A DNA stretch of 64,000 nucleotides from Streptomyces lienomycini (GTDB lineage: Bacteria; Actinomycetota; Actinomycetes; Streptomycetales; Streptomycetaceae), in assembly GCF_027947595.1 (NCBI RefSeq), contig NZ_CP116257.1:620001-684000 (forward strand). The letters run 5' to 3'. Of the stretch, positions 39,436 to 50,815 are shown in pieces. Within the stretch, counting starts at the first letter, position 1. The number at the start of each line of letters is the position of its first letter. A program made the position numbers and the translations under genes. Below the pieces are notes generated by a model, which saw only the letters and a program-made list of their open reading frames with translations, searched no databases and was not told the DNA's origin.

Positions 39436-40115
39436 ACCCCGCCGATCCCGCACCCGCGCCGGCGCCCGTGCCGCTGCCCGAGCCCAAGCGGCTGGGCACG
39501 CTCGCCCGCCTCGCCCCGGAGCCGATGAAGGTCGTCCTGAACTGGGGCCGCCGGTACTCCCTCTGGGTCTTCAACTTCGGCCTCGCCTGCTGCGCGATCG
39601 AGTTCATCGCCGCGTCGATGGCCCGCCACGACTTCATCCGGCTCGGCGTCATCCCGTTCGCGCCGGGTCCCCGCCAGGCCGACCTGATGGTCGTCTCCGG
39701 CACGGTGACCGACAAGATGGCGCCGGCCGTCAAGCGCCTGTACGAGCAGATGCCGGAGCCGAAGTACGTCATCTCCTTCGGCGCCTGCTCCAACTGCGGC
39801 GGCCCCTACTGGGACTCCTACTCCGTGACGAAGGGCGTCGACCAGATCATTCCCGTCGACGTCTACGTCCCCGGCTGCCCGCCGCGTCCCGAGGCGCTGC
39901 TCCAGGGGATCCTCAAGCTCCAGGAGAAGATCGCGCGGGAGTCGCTGGGGGAGCGGTACGGCACGTCGGCCCGGCCGTCGACGGCGGCCCTCCAGAGCGG
40001 CCTCGTACGACCGCCGGGCCGGGCTGCCGCCTCGGATCCGGGTTCGGATCCGGGTTCGGACTCGGGTTCGGACTCGGGTTCGGACTCGGTTTCGGACTCG
40101 GGGGAGGGGCGATGA
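39426..40115 (+). CDS. nuoB: NADH-quinone oxidoreductase subunit B (second operon)
   Basis: The 229-residue protein carries the N2 4Fe-4S ligands: C55 and C56 (GLACCAIEF), C121 (GACSNCGG) and C151 (VPGCPPRPE). The catalytic core is therefore complete. The N-terminus is Pro/Ala-rich. Residues ~180-229 are an extra tail ending in a (G/D)S repeat (DSGSDSGSD type) coded by a 12-bp tandem repeat. GTG 39426 lies in the nuoA end; the stop overlaps nuoC (ATGA). It normally docks on NuoCD, but NuoD is missing from this operon. Confidence 0.96.
   Translation: MDVNPADPAPAPAPVPLPEPKRLGTLARLAPEPMKVVLNWGRRYSLWVFNFGLACCAIEFIAASMARHDFIRLGVIPFAPGPRQADLMVVSGTVTDKMAPAVKRLYEQMPEPKYVISFGACSNCGGPYWDSYSVTKGVDQIIPVDVYVPGCPPRPEALLQGILKLQEKIARESLGERYGTSARPSTAALQSGLVRPPGRAAASDPGSDPGSDSGSDSGSDSVSDSGEGR
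40032..40103 (+). repeat. 12-bp tandem repeat in nuoB 3' end
   Basis: Six 12-bp units from TCGGATCCGGGT (two copies) to TCGGACTCGGGT and close variants encode the Ser/Gly/Asp tail of NuoB. It is in frame, so copy changes would alter tail length only. Confidence 0.95.
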
Positions 40116-41508
40116 CCGCGGTCGGCTGGCTGCCCGGGGATGCCGAGGAGCTCTTCGGCACGCAGGCCGCGGCCGAGGAGTCGTACGACGTCCTGACCGT
40201 GGACGTGCCGCCGACGTCCTGGATCTCCGCCCTCGAAACGGCACGCGACCGGCTGGGCTGCACGTACTTCGACTGGCTGAGCGCGGTCGACGAACCGGGC
40301 ACCGGCTTTCGCGTCTCGGCCCACGTCGTGGCACTGGCACCGGTGCGCCGGCTGCTGCTGCGTACGACCGTCCCGCACGAGGCCCCGGTCCTGCCCACCG
40401 CCGTCACGGTGTACGCGGGCGCCGCCTGGCACGAGCGCGAGACGCACGAGATGTTCGGTGTCGCCTTCGAGGACCACCCCGCCCTGGACCACCTGCTCCT
40501 GCCGGAGGGCTTCGAGGGACACCCGCTGCGCAAGGACTTCGTCCTGGCCGCCCGCGTCGCCAAGGCCTGGCCGGGGGCCAAGGAACCCGGCGAGTCCGAA
40601 CACGGCGGCCCCCGCCGCCGCCAGATGCTGCCGCCGGGCGTCCCCGACCCCAACGAGTGGGGCCCGCTGAAGGGCCAGCTGCCGCCCGCTCCCGCCCGCC
40701 CGGCACGCGGTGCCGGCCGGGCGGCGGGGAGCGTCCGGCCCGCGCGGCGGGCGACGGGCCGCCCCGCCGGACCCGTACGGCCGCCGAAGGTTCCGCCACC
40801 CAGACGGCGCCCGGCGCCGAGACCCCGGCGGCTCCGCGTCGATCCCGCACGGCGGCGGAGGGCTCGGCCGGCCAGACCTCCCAGGCGAGCGAGCCCTCGG
40901 CGGCCCCGGCGCCCCGTCGGGCGCGCAGCGCGAGCCAGGGCTCGGCGTCCCAACGGGCCGCCGCACCGGCGGACGACCCCACCACCGGCCGGACCGCCCA
41001 GCCCCCTGCCGAACCCACCGTCGGGACGGCCGCCGGGCAGCAGGGCGCCGCGGGCGCCCCGGCCGACACCGGCGGCACCCGTGACACCGGCGGCACCGAC
41101 GACACCGACGGCGCGAGGGCTCGGGGCAGCCGGTCGGGTGGTCCCGCCGGACCTCGACGTGCCCGGAGCGCGGCACAGGGCTCCGCCTCCCAACGGGCCG
41201 CCGCACCGCCCGTCGAAGAGACGCCCGCCGAAGAGACGCCCGCCGAACCGTCGTCCTCGCCGCCGCGCACCTCCGATGCCCCGTGGCACCACGCCCGCCC
41301 GGCGTTCGACGAGCCCGCCGGAACCGGGCGGCCGCGTCGACCGGAGCCGGGAGCCTCCGGGCCCGACGAGGCCGGCCCGCACCGAGGTGAGCCAGGCGTC
41401 TCCGAATCCGCCGACCCCGCCCCCGACGACCCGTCCGACGAGCCCGAGGCCCCCGACGGCACCGACACCCCGCGCCGCCCACCGAACTCCCCCGGAGGCC
41501 AGCAGTGA
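40112..41508 (+). CDS. nuoC: NADH-quinone oxidoreductase subunit C (second operon), apparent frameshift
   Basis: The ~200-residue 30-kDa-subunit domain ([67 protein letters not shown]) begins at ATG 40112 and is intact. After about residue 205 the frame in use becomes Arg/Pro-rich and has no stop until 43114, inside nuoI. The next frame (-1) takes over with normal codon usage and ends at 41508, overlapping nuoH by GTGA as in the rest of the operon. Adding one G to the GGGG run at 40726-40729 would join the parts into a ~465-residue protein. Its tail holds four RR-x-R-(S/T)-A-x-x-GSA-x-Q repeats. This is a sequencing error or a real mutation. Confidence 0.85.
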
Positions 41509-42473
41509 ACGACGCGCTCGACGTCACCCTGCGCCTCCTCGTCGTCTTCGTCGTCTTCCTCGCGTTCCCCCTGATCGTCGGCCAGACCGAGCACAAGGTC
41601 ATGGCCCACATGCAGGGCCGGTTGGGACCGATGTACGCGGGTGGCTTCCACGGCTGGGCCCAGCTCGTGGCGGACGGCGTGAAGTTCGCGCAGAAGGAGG
41701 ACGTGGTCCCCGCGGACGCGGACCGCCGCATCTTCCAGCTCGCCCCGGCCGTGGCGCTGCTGCCGTACCTCCTGGTCCTCCTGGCCGTTCCCGTCGGGCC
41801 CGGGGAAGGCGCGGTCGGTCAGGTCGTCGACGCGGGCATCTTCTTCGTCCTCGCCGTCATGGGCGTAGGAATCCTCGGCTCGCTCATGGCGGGCTGGTCC
41901 TCCGCGAACAAGTTCTCCCTCCTGGGCGGCCTGCGCACCGCCGCTCAACTCCTCGCGTACGAACTCCCGATGCTGCTCACCGCCGCCTCCGTGGCCATGG
42001 CGGCGGGCACCGTCTCCCTCGTCGGCATCCTCGACGCCTTCGAGTGGTGGTGGCTGCCCTGGCAGATCGTCGGCGCGGTCGTGTTCTTCGTCGCCGGGCT
42101 GGCCGAACTGCAGCGGCCCCCGTTCGACATGCCGGTCGCCGACTCCGAGATCATCTTCGGTGCCTACACCGAGTACACCGGCCTGCGCTTCGCCCTGTTC
42201 CTCCTCGCCGAGTACGCCGGGATCGTCGTCCTGTGCGGCCTGACCACCGTCCTCTTCCTGGGAGGCTGGCACGGCCCCTGGGGTGCCGACGGCCTCGGCT
42301 GGGTGTGGACCCTGCTGAAGGCGGCCGTCCTCGCCTTCGTCGTGATCTGGCTGCGCGTGACCTACCCGCGCCTGCGCGAGGACCAGCTCCAGAAACTGTC
42401 CTGGACGCTCCTCGTCCCCCTCTCCCTCGCCCAGATCGCCCTCACCGGCGTCGTCAAGGTGGTGATCCAGTAA
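41505..42473 (+). CDS. nuoH: NADH-quinone oxidoreductase subunit H (second operon)
   Basis: The 322-residue protein has eight to nine helices and the conserved quinone-channel loops: [41 protein letters not shown] at the start and [32 protein letters not shown] in the middle. It links the membrane arm to the hydrophilic core. The acidic residues of the E-channel ([11 protein letters not shown]) are kept. GTG 41505 overlaps the end of the nuoC tail frame. Confidence 0.95.
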   Translation: MNDALDVTLRLLVVFVVFLAFPLIVGQTEHKVMAHMQGRLGPMYAGGFHGWAQLVADGVKFAQKEDVVPADADRRIFQLAPAVALLPYLLVLLAVPVGPGEGAVGQVVDAGIFFVLAVMGVGILGSLMAGWSSANKFSLLGGLRTAAQLLAYELPMLLTAASVAMAAGTVSLVGILDAFEWWWLPWQIVGAVVFFVAGLAELQRPPFDMPVADSEIIFGAYTEYTGLRFALFLLAEYAGIVVLCGLTTVLFLGGWHGPWGADGLGWVWTLLKAAVLAFVVIWLRVTYPRLREDQLQKLSWTLLVPLSLAQIALTGVVKVVIQ

Positions 42474-42475
42474 CC

Positions 42476-43110
<635 letters not shown>

Positions 43111-43114
<4 letters not shown>

Positions 43115-43749
43115 ACCTCGCCGCCGCGCCCCACGGTTTCCTGTCCCCGACCGGCGTCGAGATCGCCTTCCTCCTCGTGGGACTGGTCACCTTCGCAGCC
43201 GCAGTCCTCACCGTCACCACCCGCCAACTCGTCCACGCGGCGCTCTGGCTGGTGGTGGCCCTCGGTGGCCTGGCCGTCGAATACCTCCTGCTCACCGCCG
43301 AGTTCATCGCCTGGGTCCAGGTCCTCATCTACGTCGGTGCCGTCGTCGTCCTCATCCTGTTCGGTCTGATGCTCACCAGGGCGCCCATCGGCCGGTCCCC
43401 GGACGCCGACTCCGGCAACCGCTGGGCCGCCCTCACCGTGGCCGCGGCCTCCGCGGGGGCCCTGGTGTGGGTCGTCGTCGACGCCTTCCGCACCACCTGG
43501 ATCGACCTGGACGGTCCCGCGGCCGGCTCCACCGCCGTCACCGGCGCGAGCCTCTTCCAGAACTGGGTCCTCCCCTTCGAGGCGCTCTCCGTCCTCCTCC
43601 TCGCCGCACTGGTCGGCGCCATCGTCCTGTCCCGCAGGGCCAAGGCGGCCCGCGCGAGCGAAACGTCCCCGGTCGCAGCCACGCCGGCCGGGGCCGCCCA
43701 GGTCGGAACATCCCGGGCCGGAACCTCCCGGACGGGCGGTGCCCGCTGA
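43111..43749 (+). CDS. nuoJ: NADH-quinone oxidoreductase subunit J (second operon)
   Basis: The 212-residue protein has five helices and the conserved [26 protein letters not shown] segment with the pi-bulge helix TM3. The last 40 residues are an Ala/Ser/Thr/Gly-rich tail. AGGAGG precedes ATG 43111, which overlaps nuoI; the stop shares one base with nuoK (TGATG). Confidence 0.93.
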
Positions 43750-44141
43750 TGCACCTCGCCTATCCCGCCGTCCTCTCCGTCCTCCTCTTCTGCACCGGCC
43801 TCTACGGCGTCCTCGCCCGCCGCAACGCGATCCTGGTCCTGATGTCGGTCGAGCTGATGCTCAACGCCGTCAACCTCAACCTGGTCGCCTTCGACGTCTG
43901 GCTCAGCAAGGCCGCGGAGGAGACCCTGCACTCCGGCCAGGCCCTGACCCTGTTCACCATCGCCATCGCGGCCGCCGAGATCGGCATCGGCCTGGCGATC
44001 GTCCTCGCCGTCCACCGCAACCGCGGCACCTCGGACATCGACAAGCTCCGCGACACCGCCGAGGGCCACGAACCGGACGCCCCGGACACCGACACCCCCG
44101 CGACCGGGACGGCCGCCGAGAAGGCTGAGGCCACCGCGTGA
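43749..44141 (+). CDS. nuoK: NADH-quinone oxidoreductase subunit K (second operon)
   Basis: The 130-residue protein has three helices with the conserved glutamates in [16 protein letters not shown] (about residue 36) and [25 protein letters not shown] (about residue 72). It is ~30 residues longer than typical because of an acidic Asp/Thr/Ala tail. The stop overlaps the nuoL GTG start by 4 bp. Confidence 0.95.
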   Translation: MHLAYPAVLSVLLFCTGLYGVLARRNAILVLMSVELMLNAVNLNLVAFDVWLSKAAEETLHSGQALTLFTIAIAAAEIGIGLAIVLAVHRNRGTSDIDKLRDTAEGHEPDAPDTDTPATGTAAEKAEATA

Positions 44142-46132
44142 CCACGACCACCCTCGCCGTACTCGTCCCCCTCCTTCCCTTCCTCGGGGCGGCCGCCGGT
44201 CTCCTGCTGGGCCGGTCGGCGCCCGGGTTCGTCCGTCCCCTCGCGGTCCTCCCGACGCTGGCGGCCCTCGTCCTCGCCGCGGTCGTCGCCGTACGCCAGG
44301 GCGGCGGCCGGACCCTCGACGCCGTCACCGAGCTGACGCCCACCGGTTCGGTCCCCGTCGAACTCGCCCTGCACATCGACGGCTTCGCCGCCCTCGTCGC
44401 CGTCCTGGTCGGCACCGTCGCCACCTGCGTACAGATCTACTCCACGGGCTACCTGCGCGACGACCCGCGCTACGCCTCCTACGCCGCTCTCGTCTCCCTC
44501 TTCACCTCCGCCATGTTCCTCGTCGTCTACTCCGGCGACCTGATGGTGCTGCTGGTCGGCTGGGAAGTCATGGGCATCTGCTCGTACTTCCTGGTCGGCC
44601 ACTACTGGGAGACCCCGGAGGCGCGCGCCGCCTCCCTCAAGGCATTCCTGGTGACCAAGCTCGGCGACGTCCCCTTCCTGATCGGTCTGCTGGCGCTGGC
44701 CACCGAGGCCGGCTCCTTCCGCATCACCAAGATCCTCGGCGCGGTCGCGAGCGGCTCACTCGACCACCCGACGCTGATCGCCCTGCTGCTCCTGGCCGGT
44801 GTGGCGGGCAAGTCGGCGCAGTTCCCGCTGCACACCTGGCTCCCCGACGCGATGGCGGGCCCCACACCCGTCTCCGCGCTGATCCACGCCGCGACGATGG
44901 TCGCCGCCGGTATCTACTTCGTCGCCCGGCTCCTTCCGCTCTTCGAGGCCTCACGGGCCGCGATGGTCGTCCTCGCCGTCACGGCGGCCGTCACGATGGT
45001 CGGCTCCGCGCTCGCCGCCCTGGCCCAGGACGACATCAAGCGCGTCCTCGCCTACTCGACGATCGGACAGCTCGGCTACATGACCGGCGCCCTCGCCGCC
45101 GGCGACCGGGGAGCCGCCGTCTTCCACCTCCTCTCCCACGGCGCCTTCAAGGCGCTCCTGTTCCTCGCCGCCGGCGTGATCATCCACGCCGCCGGCACCA
45201 ACTCGCTGGCCGCCATGTCCCGCATGAGGGGCCTGCGCGACCGCGTCCCCGACGCCTACTGGACGACGACCGTGGCGCTGCTCGCACTCGCCGCGATCCC
45301 GCCCTTCAGCGGCTTCTTCTCCAAGGAGTCCGTCCTCGGCGTCGCGGAGCACGTCGCCACCGGCCACACCGAGCACGCGCCCGGTGCCGCGGGCTGGACC
45401 GTCCTCGTCGCCGGTCTGATCACGGCCCTGCTCACCGCCGCCTACGCGACCCGCCTGTGGCTGCTGGCCTTCCGCGGACAAGGCGACGAGGCCCCCGACC
45501 ACGGCAGGCAGCCGGTGGTCATGAACGCCGTGCTCTGGGTGCTCGCCGTCCCCTCACTCGCGCTCGGCGGTCTCGCCTTCCGCCTGCTGCCCGACTGGTT
45601 CGACGGCCACGCCCTCACCCCCACCCTCACCACCTCCGTACTCGGCACGGGCGTGGCCCTGGTGGGCGGCATCGTCACCTACGCCGCCTGGCGGCACACC
45701 ACGGAGCCGGCGTCCCGCACTCCGCTGGGCGCGGTCGCGGCCCACCCCGAGGGCGACGCCGCCCTGGTGGAGGCCGAGGCCATCGCCAGCCACCGGCCCG
45801 CCTACGGGGACGTCGCCTCCGCGCCCGACCCGTCGGACCCGGGACGGCTCCTCCTGGGCCCGCTGCACCGGCACGCGGCCGACGGCTTCCACCTGGACGC
45901 GGCGTACACGACCCTCTTCGTCCGCCCGGTCCAGGCCGGCGCGAGTCTCGTCCGGTTCCTCGACCGCGAGGTCGTCGACACCTACGTACGCGCGGCAGGC
46001 ACCCTGCCCCGCTTGCTCGGGGCCGCCGTACGACGCGCCCAGACCGGCAATGTGCAGACCTATGTGAGCGCGCTGCTCGCCGGCACCGTCGTCCTCGCGG
46101 TCGCCGCCGTCCTCGTCGCCACGGGAGCGTGA
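44138..46132 (+). CDS. nuoL: NADH-quinone oxidoreductase subunit L (second operon)
   Basis: The 664-residue antiporter-like subunit has [11 protein letters not shown] and [19 protein letters not shown] in the N-terminal half, [29 protein letters not shown] (channel lysine/His helix) near 230, and [18 protein letters not shown] near 290. The C-terminal long amphipathic helix region (residues ~550-620) is present, then a terminal anchor helix. GTG 44138 overlaps nuoK; nuoM begins 6 bp after the stop. Confidence 0.95.
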   Translation: MTTTTLAVLVPLLPFLGAAAGLLLGRSAPGFVRPLAVLPTLAALVLAAVVAVRQGGGRTLDAVTELTPTGSVPVELALHIDGFAALVAVLVGTVATCVQIYSTGYLRDDPRYASYAALVSLFTSAMFLVVYSGDLMVLLVGWEVMGICSYFLVGHYWETPEARAASLKAFLVTKLGDVPFLIGLLALATEAGSFRITKILGAVASGSLDHPTLIALLLLAGVAGKSAQFPLHTWLPDAMAGPTPVSALIHAATMVAAGIYFVARLLPLFEASRAAMVVLAVTAAVTMVGSALAALAQDDIKRVLAYSTIGQLGYMTGALAAGDRGAAVFHLLSHGAFKALLFLAAGVIIHAAGTNSLAAMSRMRGLRDRVPDAYWTTTVALLALAAIPPFSGFFSKESVLGVAEHVATGHTEHAPGAAGWTVLVAGLITALLTAAYATRLWLLAFRGQGDEAPDHGRQPVVMNAVLWVLAVPSLALGGLAFRLLPDWFDGHALTPTLTTSVLGTGVALVGGIVTYAAWRHTTEPASRTPLGAVAAHPEGDAALVEAEAIASHRPAYGDVASAPDPSDPGRLLLGPLHRHAADGFHLDAAYTTLFVRPVQAGASLVRFLDREVVDTYVRAAGTLPRLLGAAVRRAQTGNVQTYVSALLAGTVVLAVAAVLVATGA

Positions 46133-46138
46133 GCAGGC

Positions 46139-47713
46139 GTGATCGATATCAACGAGTCCGTGATGCAGTTCCTTCTCGCGTTCGTCGTCGTCGGCCCGCT
46201 CCTCGGTGCCGCCGCCGCTCTGCTGCCGGCCCCGCCCGGACTGAAGGGGAAGTCACCCGAGCAGGCCGTACTCCGGCACGGTGTCACCGTCACCGGCGTC
46301 GTCCTGATCGCCGCGATCGTCCTCGTGCTCGGTTTCGACCACGACCATCCGTCGAAGATGCAGGCCAGCACGGACATCAGCTGGATCCCCGCACTCGACG
46401 TGCGCATCCACCTCGGCATCGACGGCATTTCCCTCCCCCTGCTGGTCCTGACCGCGCTGCTGACCTTCCTCTGCGCGCTCTACTCGTACTTCAAGATGCC
46501 CGCGGGACCGAGCCCGAAGGCCTTCGTCGCGCTGCTGCTCGTCCTCGAGTCCGGCACTCTCGCGACCTTCGCGGTCCTCGATCTGATCCTGTTCTTCCTC
46601 GCCTTCGAGACGGTCCTCATCCCGATGTACTTCCTCATCGCCCGCTGGGGCGGCGAGGGACGGGCCGCGGCCGCCTGGAAGTTCATCCTCTTCACGCTCC
46701 TCGGCTCCGTCGTCATGCTGCTGGGCCTGCTCCTGATCGGAATCACGGCGGGCACATTCGACATGGTGGCACTCGCCACTGACAACGGCCGGTCACTGAC
46801 CACATCCGTGCAGGTCACCGCCGTTCTGGCGATCGGGCTCGGGCTCGCGGTGAAGGCCCCGATGTGGCCGCTGCACAGCTGGCTGCCCGACGCGCACACG
46901 GCCGCTCCGACCGTCGGCTCGGTCCTGCTCGCCGGGGTCCTGCTGAAGATGGGCACGTACGGTTTCATTCGCATCCTGCTCCCGGCGGCGCCGGACGGGT
47001 TCCGCACCTTCGCGCCCTACCTCGCGGCCTTCGCCGTGGTCGGCATCATCTACGGCTCCCTGGCCTGCCTGGCCCTCGCCAGAAGAGGCGCGAAGGGCGA
47101 CCTCAAGCGCCTCATCGCCTACTCCTCCGTCGGCCACATGGGCTTCGTCCTGCTCGGCGTCGCGACCATGACACCGACCGGCGTGAACGGCGCCCTGTTC
47201 GCCAACATCGCCCACGGACTCATCACCGGTCTGCTCTTCTTCCTGGTCGGCGCGCTCAAGGACCGCACCGGCACCACCGACCTCGACACCCTCGCCGAGA
47301 AGACCGGAGCGGCCCTGTACGGCAAGGCGCCGCGTCTCGGGGGCCTGCTCGCCTTCGCCGCGGTCGCCTCACTGGGCCTGCCGGGCCTGGCCGGATTCTG
47401 GGGCGAGATGCTCGCCCTGTTCGGCGCCTTCGACCCGCACGACGACCTCAACCGCCCCGCCTTCCTCACCTTCATGGCGATCGCCGCCTTCGGCACCCTG
47501 CTGACCGCCGCGTACATGCTGATCGTGGTCCGCCGCGTCTGCATGGGCGCCGTACCGCAGGAAGCCCCGCACCTCGCCGACGTGCGCACCTACGAGTTCG
47601 CCGCCTGGACCCCGCTCGTCGCCCTCACCGTCGTCGCCGGGCTGTGGCCCAGGACCCTCCTGGGGCTGACCGACCCGGCCGTGCAGCAGCTCCTCTCAGG
47701 AGGCACCCGATGA
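46139..47713 (+). CDS. nuoM: NADH-quinone oxidoreductase subunit M (second operon)
   Basis: The 524-residue protein has ~14 helices with LGIDGISLPLLVLTALLT, FETVLIPMYFLIARWGGEGR (conserved Glu) and MWPLHSWLPDAHTAAPTVGSVLLAGVLLKMGTYG, the channel helix with Lys. KGDLKRLIAYSSVGHMGFVLLG follows. The GTG at 46139 follows nuoL by 6 bp. Separate from the partial nuoM at the left edge of the window. Confidence 0.95.
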   Translation: MIDINESVMQFLLAFVVVGPLLGAAAALLPAPPGLKGKSPEQAVLRHGVTVTGVVLIAAIVLVLGFDHDHPSKMQASTDISWIPALDVRIHLGIDGISLPLLVLTALLTFLCALYSYFKMPAGPSPKAFVALLLVLESGTLATFAVLDLILFFLAFETVLIPMYFLIARWGGEGRAAAAWKFILFTLLGSVVMLLGLLLIGITAGTFDMVALATDNGRSLTTSVQVTAVLAIGLGLAVKAPMWPLHSWLPDAHTAAPTVGSVLLAGVLLKMGTYGFIRILLPAAPDGFRTFAPYLAAFAVVGIIYGSLACLALARRGAKGDLKRLIAYSSVGHMGFVLLGVATMTPTGVNGALFANIAHGLITGLLFFLVGALKDRTGTTDLDTLAEKTGAALYGKAPRLGGLLAFAAVASLGLPGLAGFWGEMLALFGAFDPHDDLNRPAFLTFMAIAAFGTLLTAAYMLIVVRRVCMGAVPQEAPHLADVRTYEFAAWTPLVALTVVAGLWPRTLLGLTDPAVQQLLSGGTR

Positions 47714-49260
47714 GCTCCCCGGCCCAGCCCCTCGCCGAGGCGGCCCTGGCGCAGCCCCTGGCCCAGAACCTCGTCCAGTCCGTCGACTGGCTCGCCGTCG
47801 CGCCACCCACCATCACGGCCGTCGTCGGACTCGTCGTCCTCGTCACGGACCTGTTCGTGAAGGACGCCCGCAAACCCCTCCTCGGCTGGATCTCGGTCGC
47901 CGGACTCGCCGCCTCCGCCCTCATGCTGCTGCCCCTCGTGAACGGCGACCGCTCGACGTTCTGCCGGAACGGCCAACCCGGCGTCTGCAGCTACACCGCG
48001 GACACCTTCACCCTCGCCATCCAGTTCCTGGTCCTCGGCGGCGCCCTCCTGACCGCCCTCCTCTCGATCACCGCCGTGAAGGACGCCGACCGGGGGCTGC
48101 CCGAGGGCGAGTACTGGTTCCTGCTCCTCTCCTCCGCGGCCGGCGCCGCCCTCCTGCCCGCCTCCCGCGACCTCGCGACCCTGATCGTCGCCCTGGAAGT
48201 CGCCTCCCTGCCCGCCTTCGCCCTCGTCGGCCTGCGCCAGGGCGACCGCAGGTCCTCCGAAGCGGCGCTGAAGTTCTTCCTGTCCTCGGTCACCGCCACC
48301 GCGGTCAGCCTCATGGGCATCAGCTTCGTGTACGCCACCACCGGCACCCTCTACCTCACCCAGGTGGCCGACCGCATCCAGCACGTCGACGGGCAGCTCA
48401 CCACGCTCGCCCAGACCGGCGTCGTCCTCACCCTCGTCGGCTTCGCCTTCAAGACGGCCGCCGTGCCCTTCCACTTCTGGGTGCCCGAGACCTACGTGGG
48501 CGCCCCCCTCCCGATCGCGGCCTACCTGTCCGTGGTGGGCAAGGCGGTCGGCTTCTCCGGCCTCATCCTCGTCACCGTCGTCGCCCTCCCCTCCTACGCC
48601 CACGTCTGGGGCCCCGCCCTCGCGGCACTCGCCGCGCTCACCATGACCGTCGGCAACGTCGGAGCGCTCCGGCAGCAGGCCACGCGCGCGTACAGCGCGG
48701 TACGTCTGCTCGCGTGGTCGTCCGTCGGCCAGGCCGGCTACCTCCTGGTGCCGATCGCCGCCGCCGCGTACTCCGACGACCCCGAGCACTCGATCGGCTC
48801 CACCGTCGCCTACGCGCTCATGTACGCCGCGGTGAACCTCGGTGCCTTCGCGGTGGCCGCGCTCGTGGGCCGTACGAGGCCCCTGAACCGGGTGGCCGAC
48901 TACCGCGGCCTGTACGCCTCCCGTCCGCTGACCGCCCTGCTCCTGGGGTTCTTCCTGCTGTGCCTCGCCGGTCTGCCGCCCGGCGTCATCGGCCTCTTCG
49001 CCAAGGTCACGGTCTTCTCCGCGGCCGTCGACGCCGGACTCGGCTGGCTGGCCGTCGTCATGGCCGCCAACGTCGTGATCGCGCTGTTCTACTACCTCCA
49101 ATGGACGGCTCTGCTGTTCCGGGCCCCCGAGGGGGCGACCGCCGCCCACCGCGTGCCCGTCCCCCTCACGGCCGCGATGACCGTGACCGCGCTCCTCGCC
49201 GTCGCCCTGTCCGGAGCACCCCAGCTGATCCTGCGCTTCGCCGGCACCGGGCTCTTCTGA
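47710..49260 (+). CDS. nuoN: NADH-quinone oxidoreductase subunit N (second operon)
   Basis: The 516-residue protein has ~14 helices with ALEVASLPAFALVGLRQGDRRSSEAALKFFLSS, FKTAAVPFHFWVPETYVGAPLPIAAYLSVVGKAVG and a C-terminal GLPPGVIGLFAKVTVF. The ATG at 47710 has AGGAGG upstream and overlaps the nuoM stop (ATGA). It is the last nuo gene of the operon, so no nuoD, E, F or G is present. The next gene, htpX, is 259 bp on. Confidence 0.95.
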   Translation: MSSPAQPLAEAALAQPLAQNLVQSVDWLAVAPPTITAVVGLVVLVTDLFVKDARKPLLGWISVAGLAASALMLLPLVNGDRSTFCRNGQPGVCSYTADTFTLAIQFLVLGGALLTALLSITAVKDADRGLPEGEYWFLLLSSAAGAALLPASRDLATLIVALEVASLPAFALVGLRQGDRRSSEAALKFFLSSVTATAVSLMGISFVYATTGTLYLTQVADRIQHVDGQLTTLAQTGVVLTLVGFAFKTAAVPFHFWVPETYVGAPLPIAAYLSVVGKAVGFSGLILVTVVALPSYAHVWGPALAALAALTMTVGNVGALRQQATRAYSAVRLLAWSSVGQAGYLLVPIAAAAYSDDPEHSIGSTVAYALMYAAVNLGAFAVAALVGRTRPLNRVADYRGLYASRPLTALLLGFFLLCLAGLPPGVIGLFAKVTVFSAAVDAGLGWLAVVMAANVVIALFYYLQWTALLFRAPEGATAAHRVPVPLTAAMTVTALLAVALSGAPQLILRFAGTGLF

Positions 49261-49519
49261 ACGCACCGGTTCACCCCCACGCGCGTGCGGCACCCGGCCC
49301 CACGCGCGCGTGCCCCCGCCGAGGCCGTCACTCGTACGGAGTACACGCGCCGCTCAGGGCGCCGGGGAACTGGACGCCTCCGCCTGGCGTTGACCAGTAG
49401 GGAAGGGTCCACTGGACGTGTCACCACGGCACCGGTGGCGTCGGAGACCAGGAAGCAACCACAGCGAGCGAGATCAGCAAGCAAAGGGTTCCCCTGCTGC
49501 ACCACTTGGAGGGCGTACC

Positions 49520-50383
49520 GTGCACCGCCGGCACAACGGGCTCAGGACCGCAGTACTCCTCGGGGGACTGTCCGCGCTCATCATCGTCATCGGCAGCTTC
49601 TTCGGCCGAGCGGGGCTTGTCGTCGCCGTCCTCGTTGCCCTGGGCACCAATGCGTACGCGTACTGGAACAGCGACAAGCTCGCCCTTCGCGCGATGCGCG
49701 CCCGGCCGGTCAGCGAGTTCGAGGCCCCGGCGCTGTACCGCATGGTGCGCGAGCTCTCCACCCAGGCCCGCCAGCCGATGCCCCGCCTGTACATCTCGCC
49801 GACGGAGGCACCCAACGCCTTCGCGACCGGCCGCAACCCGCGCAACGCCGCCGTGTGCTGCACCGAGGGCATCATGCGCCTGCTCGACGAACGCGAGCTG
49901 CGCGGCGTCATCGGACACGAACTCAGCCATGTCTACAACCGAGACATCCTCATCTCCTCCGTCGCCGGCGCCCTCGCCTCCGTGATCATGTTCCTGGTCA
50001 ACTTCGCCTGGCTGATCCCCATCGGGCGGTCGAACGACGATGACGGACCCGGTCTGCTGGGCATGCTCCTCATCATGCTTCTCGGACCACTCGCGGCCAC
50101 CGTCATCCAACTGGCGATCAGCCGCTCCCGGGAGTACGAGGCCGACGCTTTCGGCGCCCAGCTCACCGGCGACCCGCTGGCCCTCGCGGGCGCCCTGCGC
50201 AAACTCGAACTCGGCACGAAGCAGCTTCCGCTGCCCCCCGAGCCCCGGATCGAGAGCGCCAGCCACATGATGATCGCCAACCCCTTCCGTCCGGGCCAGG
50301 GGCTGTCGAAGATGTTCTCCACCCACCCGCCGATGGCGGAGCGAATCTCCCGACTCGAGAAGATGGCAGGTCGCCAGCAGTGA
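49520..50383 (+). CDS. htpX: HtpX-family membrane zinc metalloprotease
   Basis: The 287-residue M48 protease has two N-terminal helices (10-45), zinc motif HELSH at 133-137, two more helices (150-200) and the third ligand Glu in [15 protein letters not shown]. Typical ending [11 protein letters not shown]. It degrades misfolded membrane proteins on the cytoplasmic side under envelope stress. GTG 49520 follows GGAGGG at 6 nt. Overlaps the yccF-like gene by 4 bp. Confidence 0.95.
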   Translation: MHRRHNGLRTAVLLGGLSALIIVIGSFFGRAGLVVAVLVALGTNAYAYWNSDKLALRAMRARPVSEFEAPALYRMVRELSTQARQPMPRLYISPTEAPNAFATGRNPRNAAVCCTEGIMRLLDERELRGVIGHELSHVYNRDILISSVAGALASVIMFLVNFAWLIPIGRSNDDDGPGLLGMLLIMLLGPLAATVIQLAISRSREYEADAFGAQLTGDPLALAGALRKLELGTKQLPLPPEPRIESASHMMIANPFRPGQGLSKMFSTHPPMAERISRLEKMAGRQQ

Positions 50384-50793
50384 AGACCATCCTCAACGTC
50401 ATTTGGCTCGTGCTCAGCGGCTTCTGGCTGTTCCTCGGCTATCTGTTCGCGGGCGCGCTGCTCTGCATCACGATCATCGGCATCCCGTTCGGCATAGCGG
50501 CCTTCCGCATCGGCGTCTACGCCTTGTGGCCCTTCGGGTACAGCGCGGTCGAGCGCCGCGACGCCGGAGCCCCCTCCTGCATCGGCAACGCGCTCTGGCT
50601 CATCCTGGCGGGCTGGTGGCTGGCCCTCGGCCACATCGTCACCGGTATCGCGCTGTGCGTCACGATCATCGGCATCCCGCTCGGCATCGCCAACTTCAAG
50701 CTGATCCCCGTCTCACTGCTCCCGCTGGGGCGCGAGATCGTGCGGACGGACCAGCCGTTCACGGCCGGTCCCACGCAGCGGACCGGCTGGTAG
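50380..50793 (+). CDS. yccF: YccF-domain inner-membrane protein
   Basis: The 137-residue protein has two copies of the YccF motif: [41 protein letters not shown] and [39 protein letters not shown], each a pair of hydrophobic helices. Function unknown. GTG 50380 overlaps htpX (GTGA), so it may work with it. Confidence 0.9.
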   Translation: MKTILNVIWLVLSGFWLFLGYLFAGALLCITIIGIPFGIAAFRIGVYALWPFGYSAVERRDAGAPSCIGNALWLILAGWWLALGHIVTGIALCVTIIGIPLGIANFKLIPVSLLPLGREIVRTDQPFTAGPTQRTGW

Positions 50794-50815
50794 ACACCCT
50801 CGTCGTTCAACCCCG

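Noticed and set aside
49418..49519. N-terminal extension of HtpX from ATG 49418
   Set aside because: The extra 34 residues have no membrane or family features, and GGAGGG lies 6 nt before GTG 49520.
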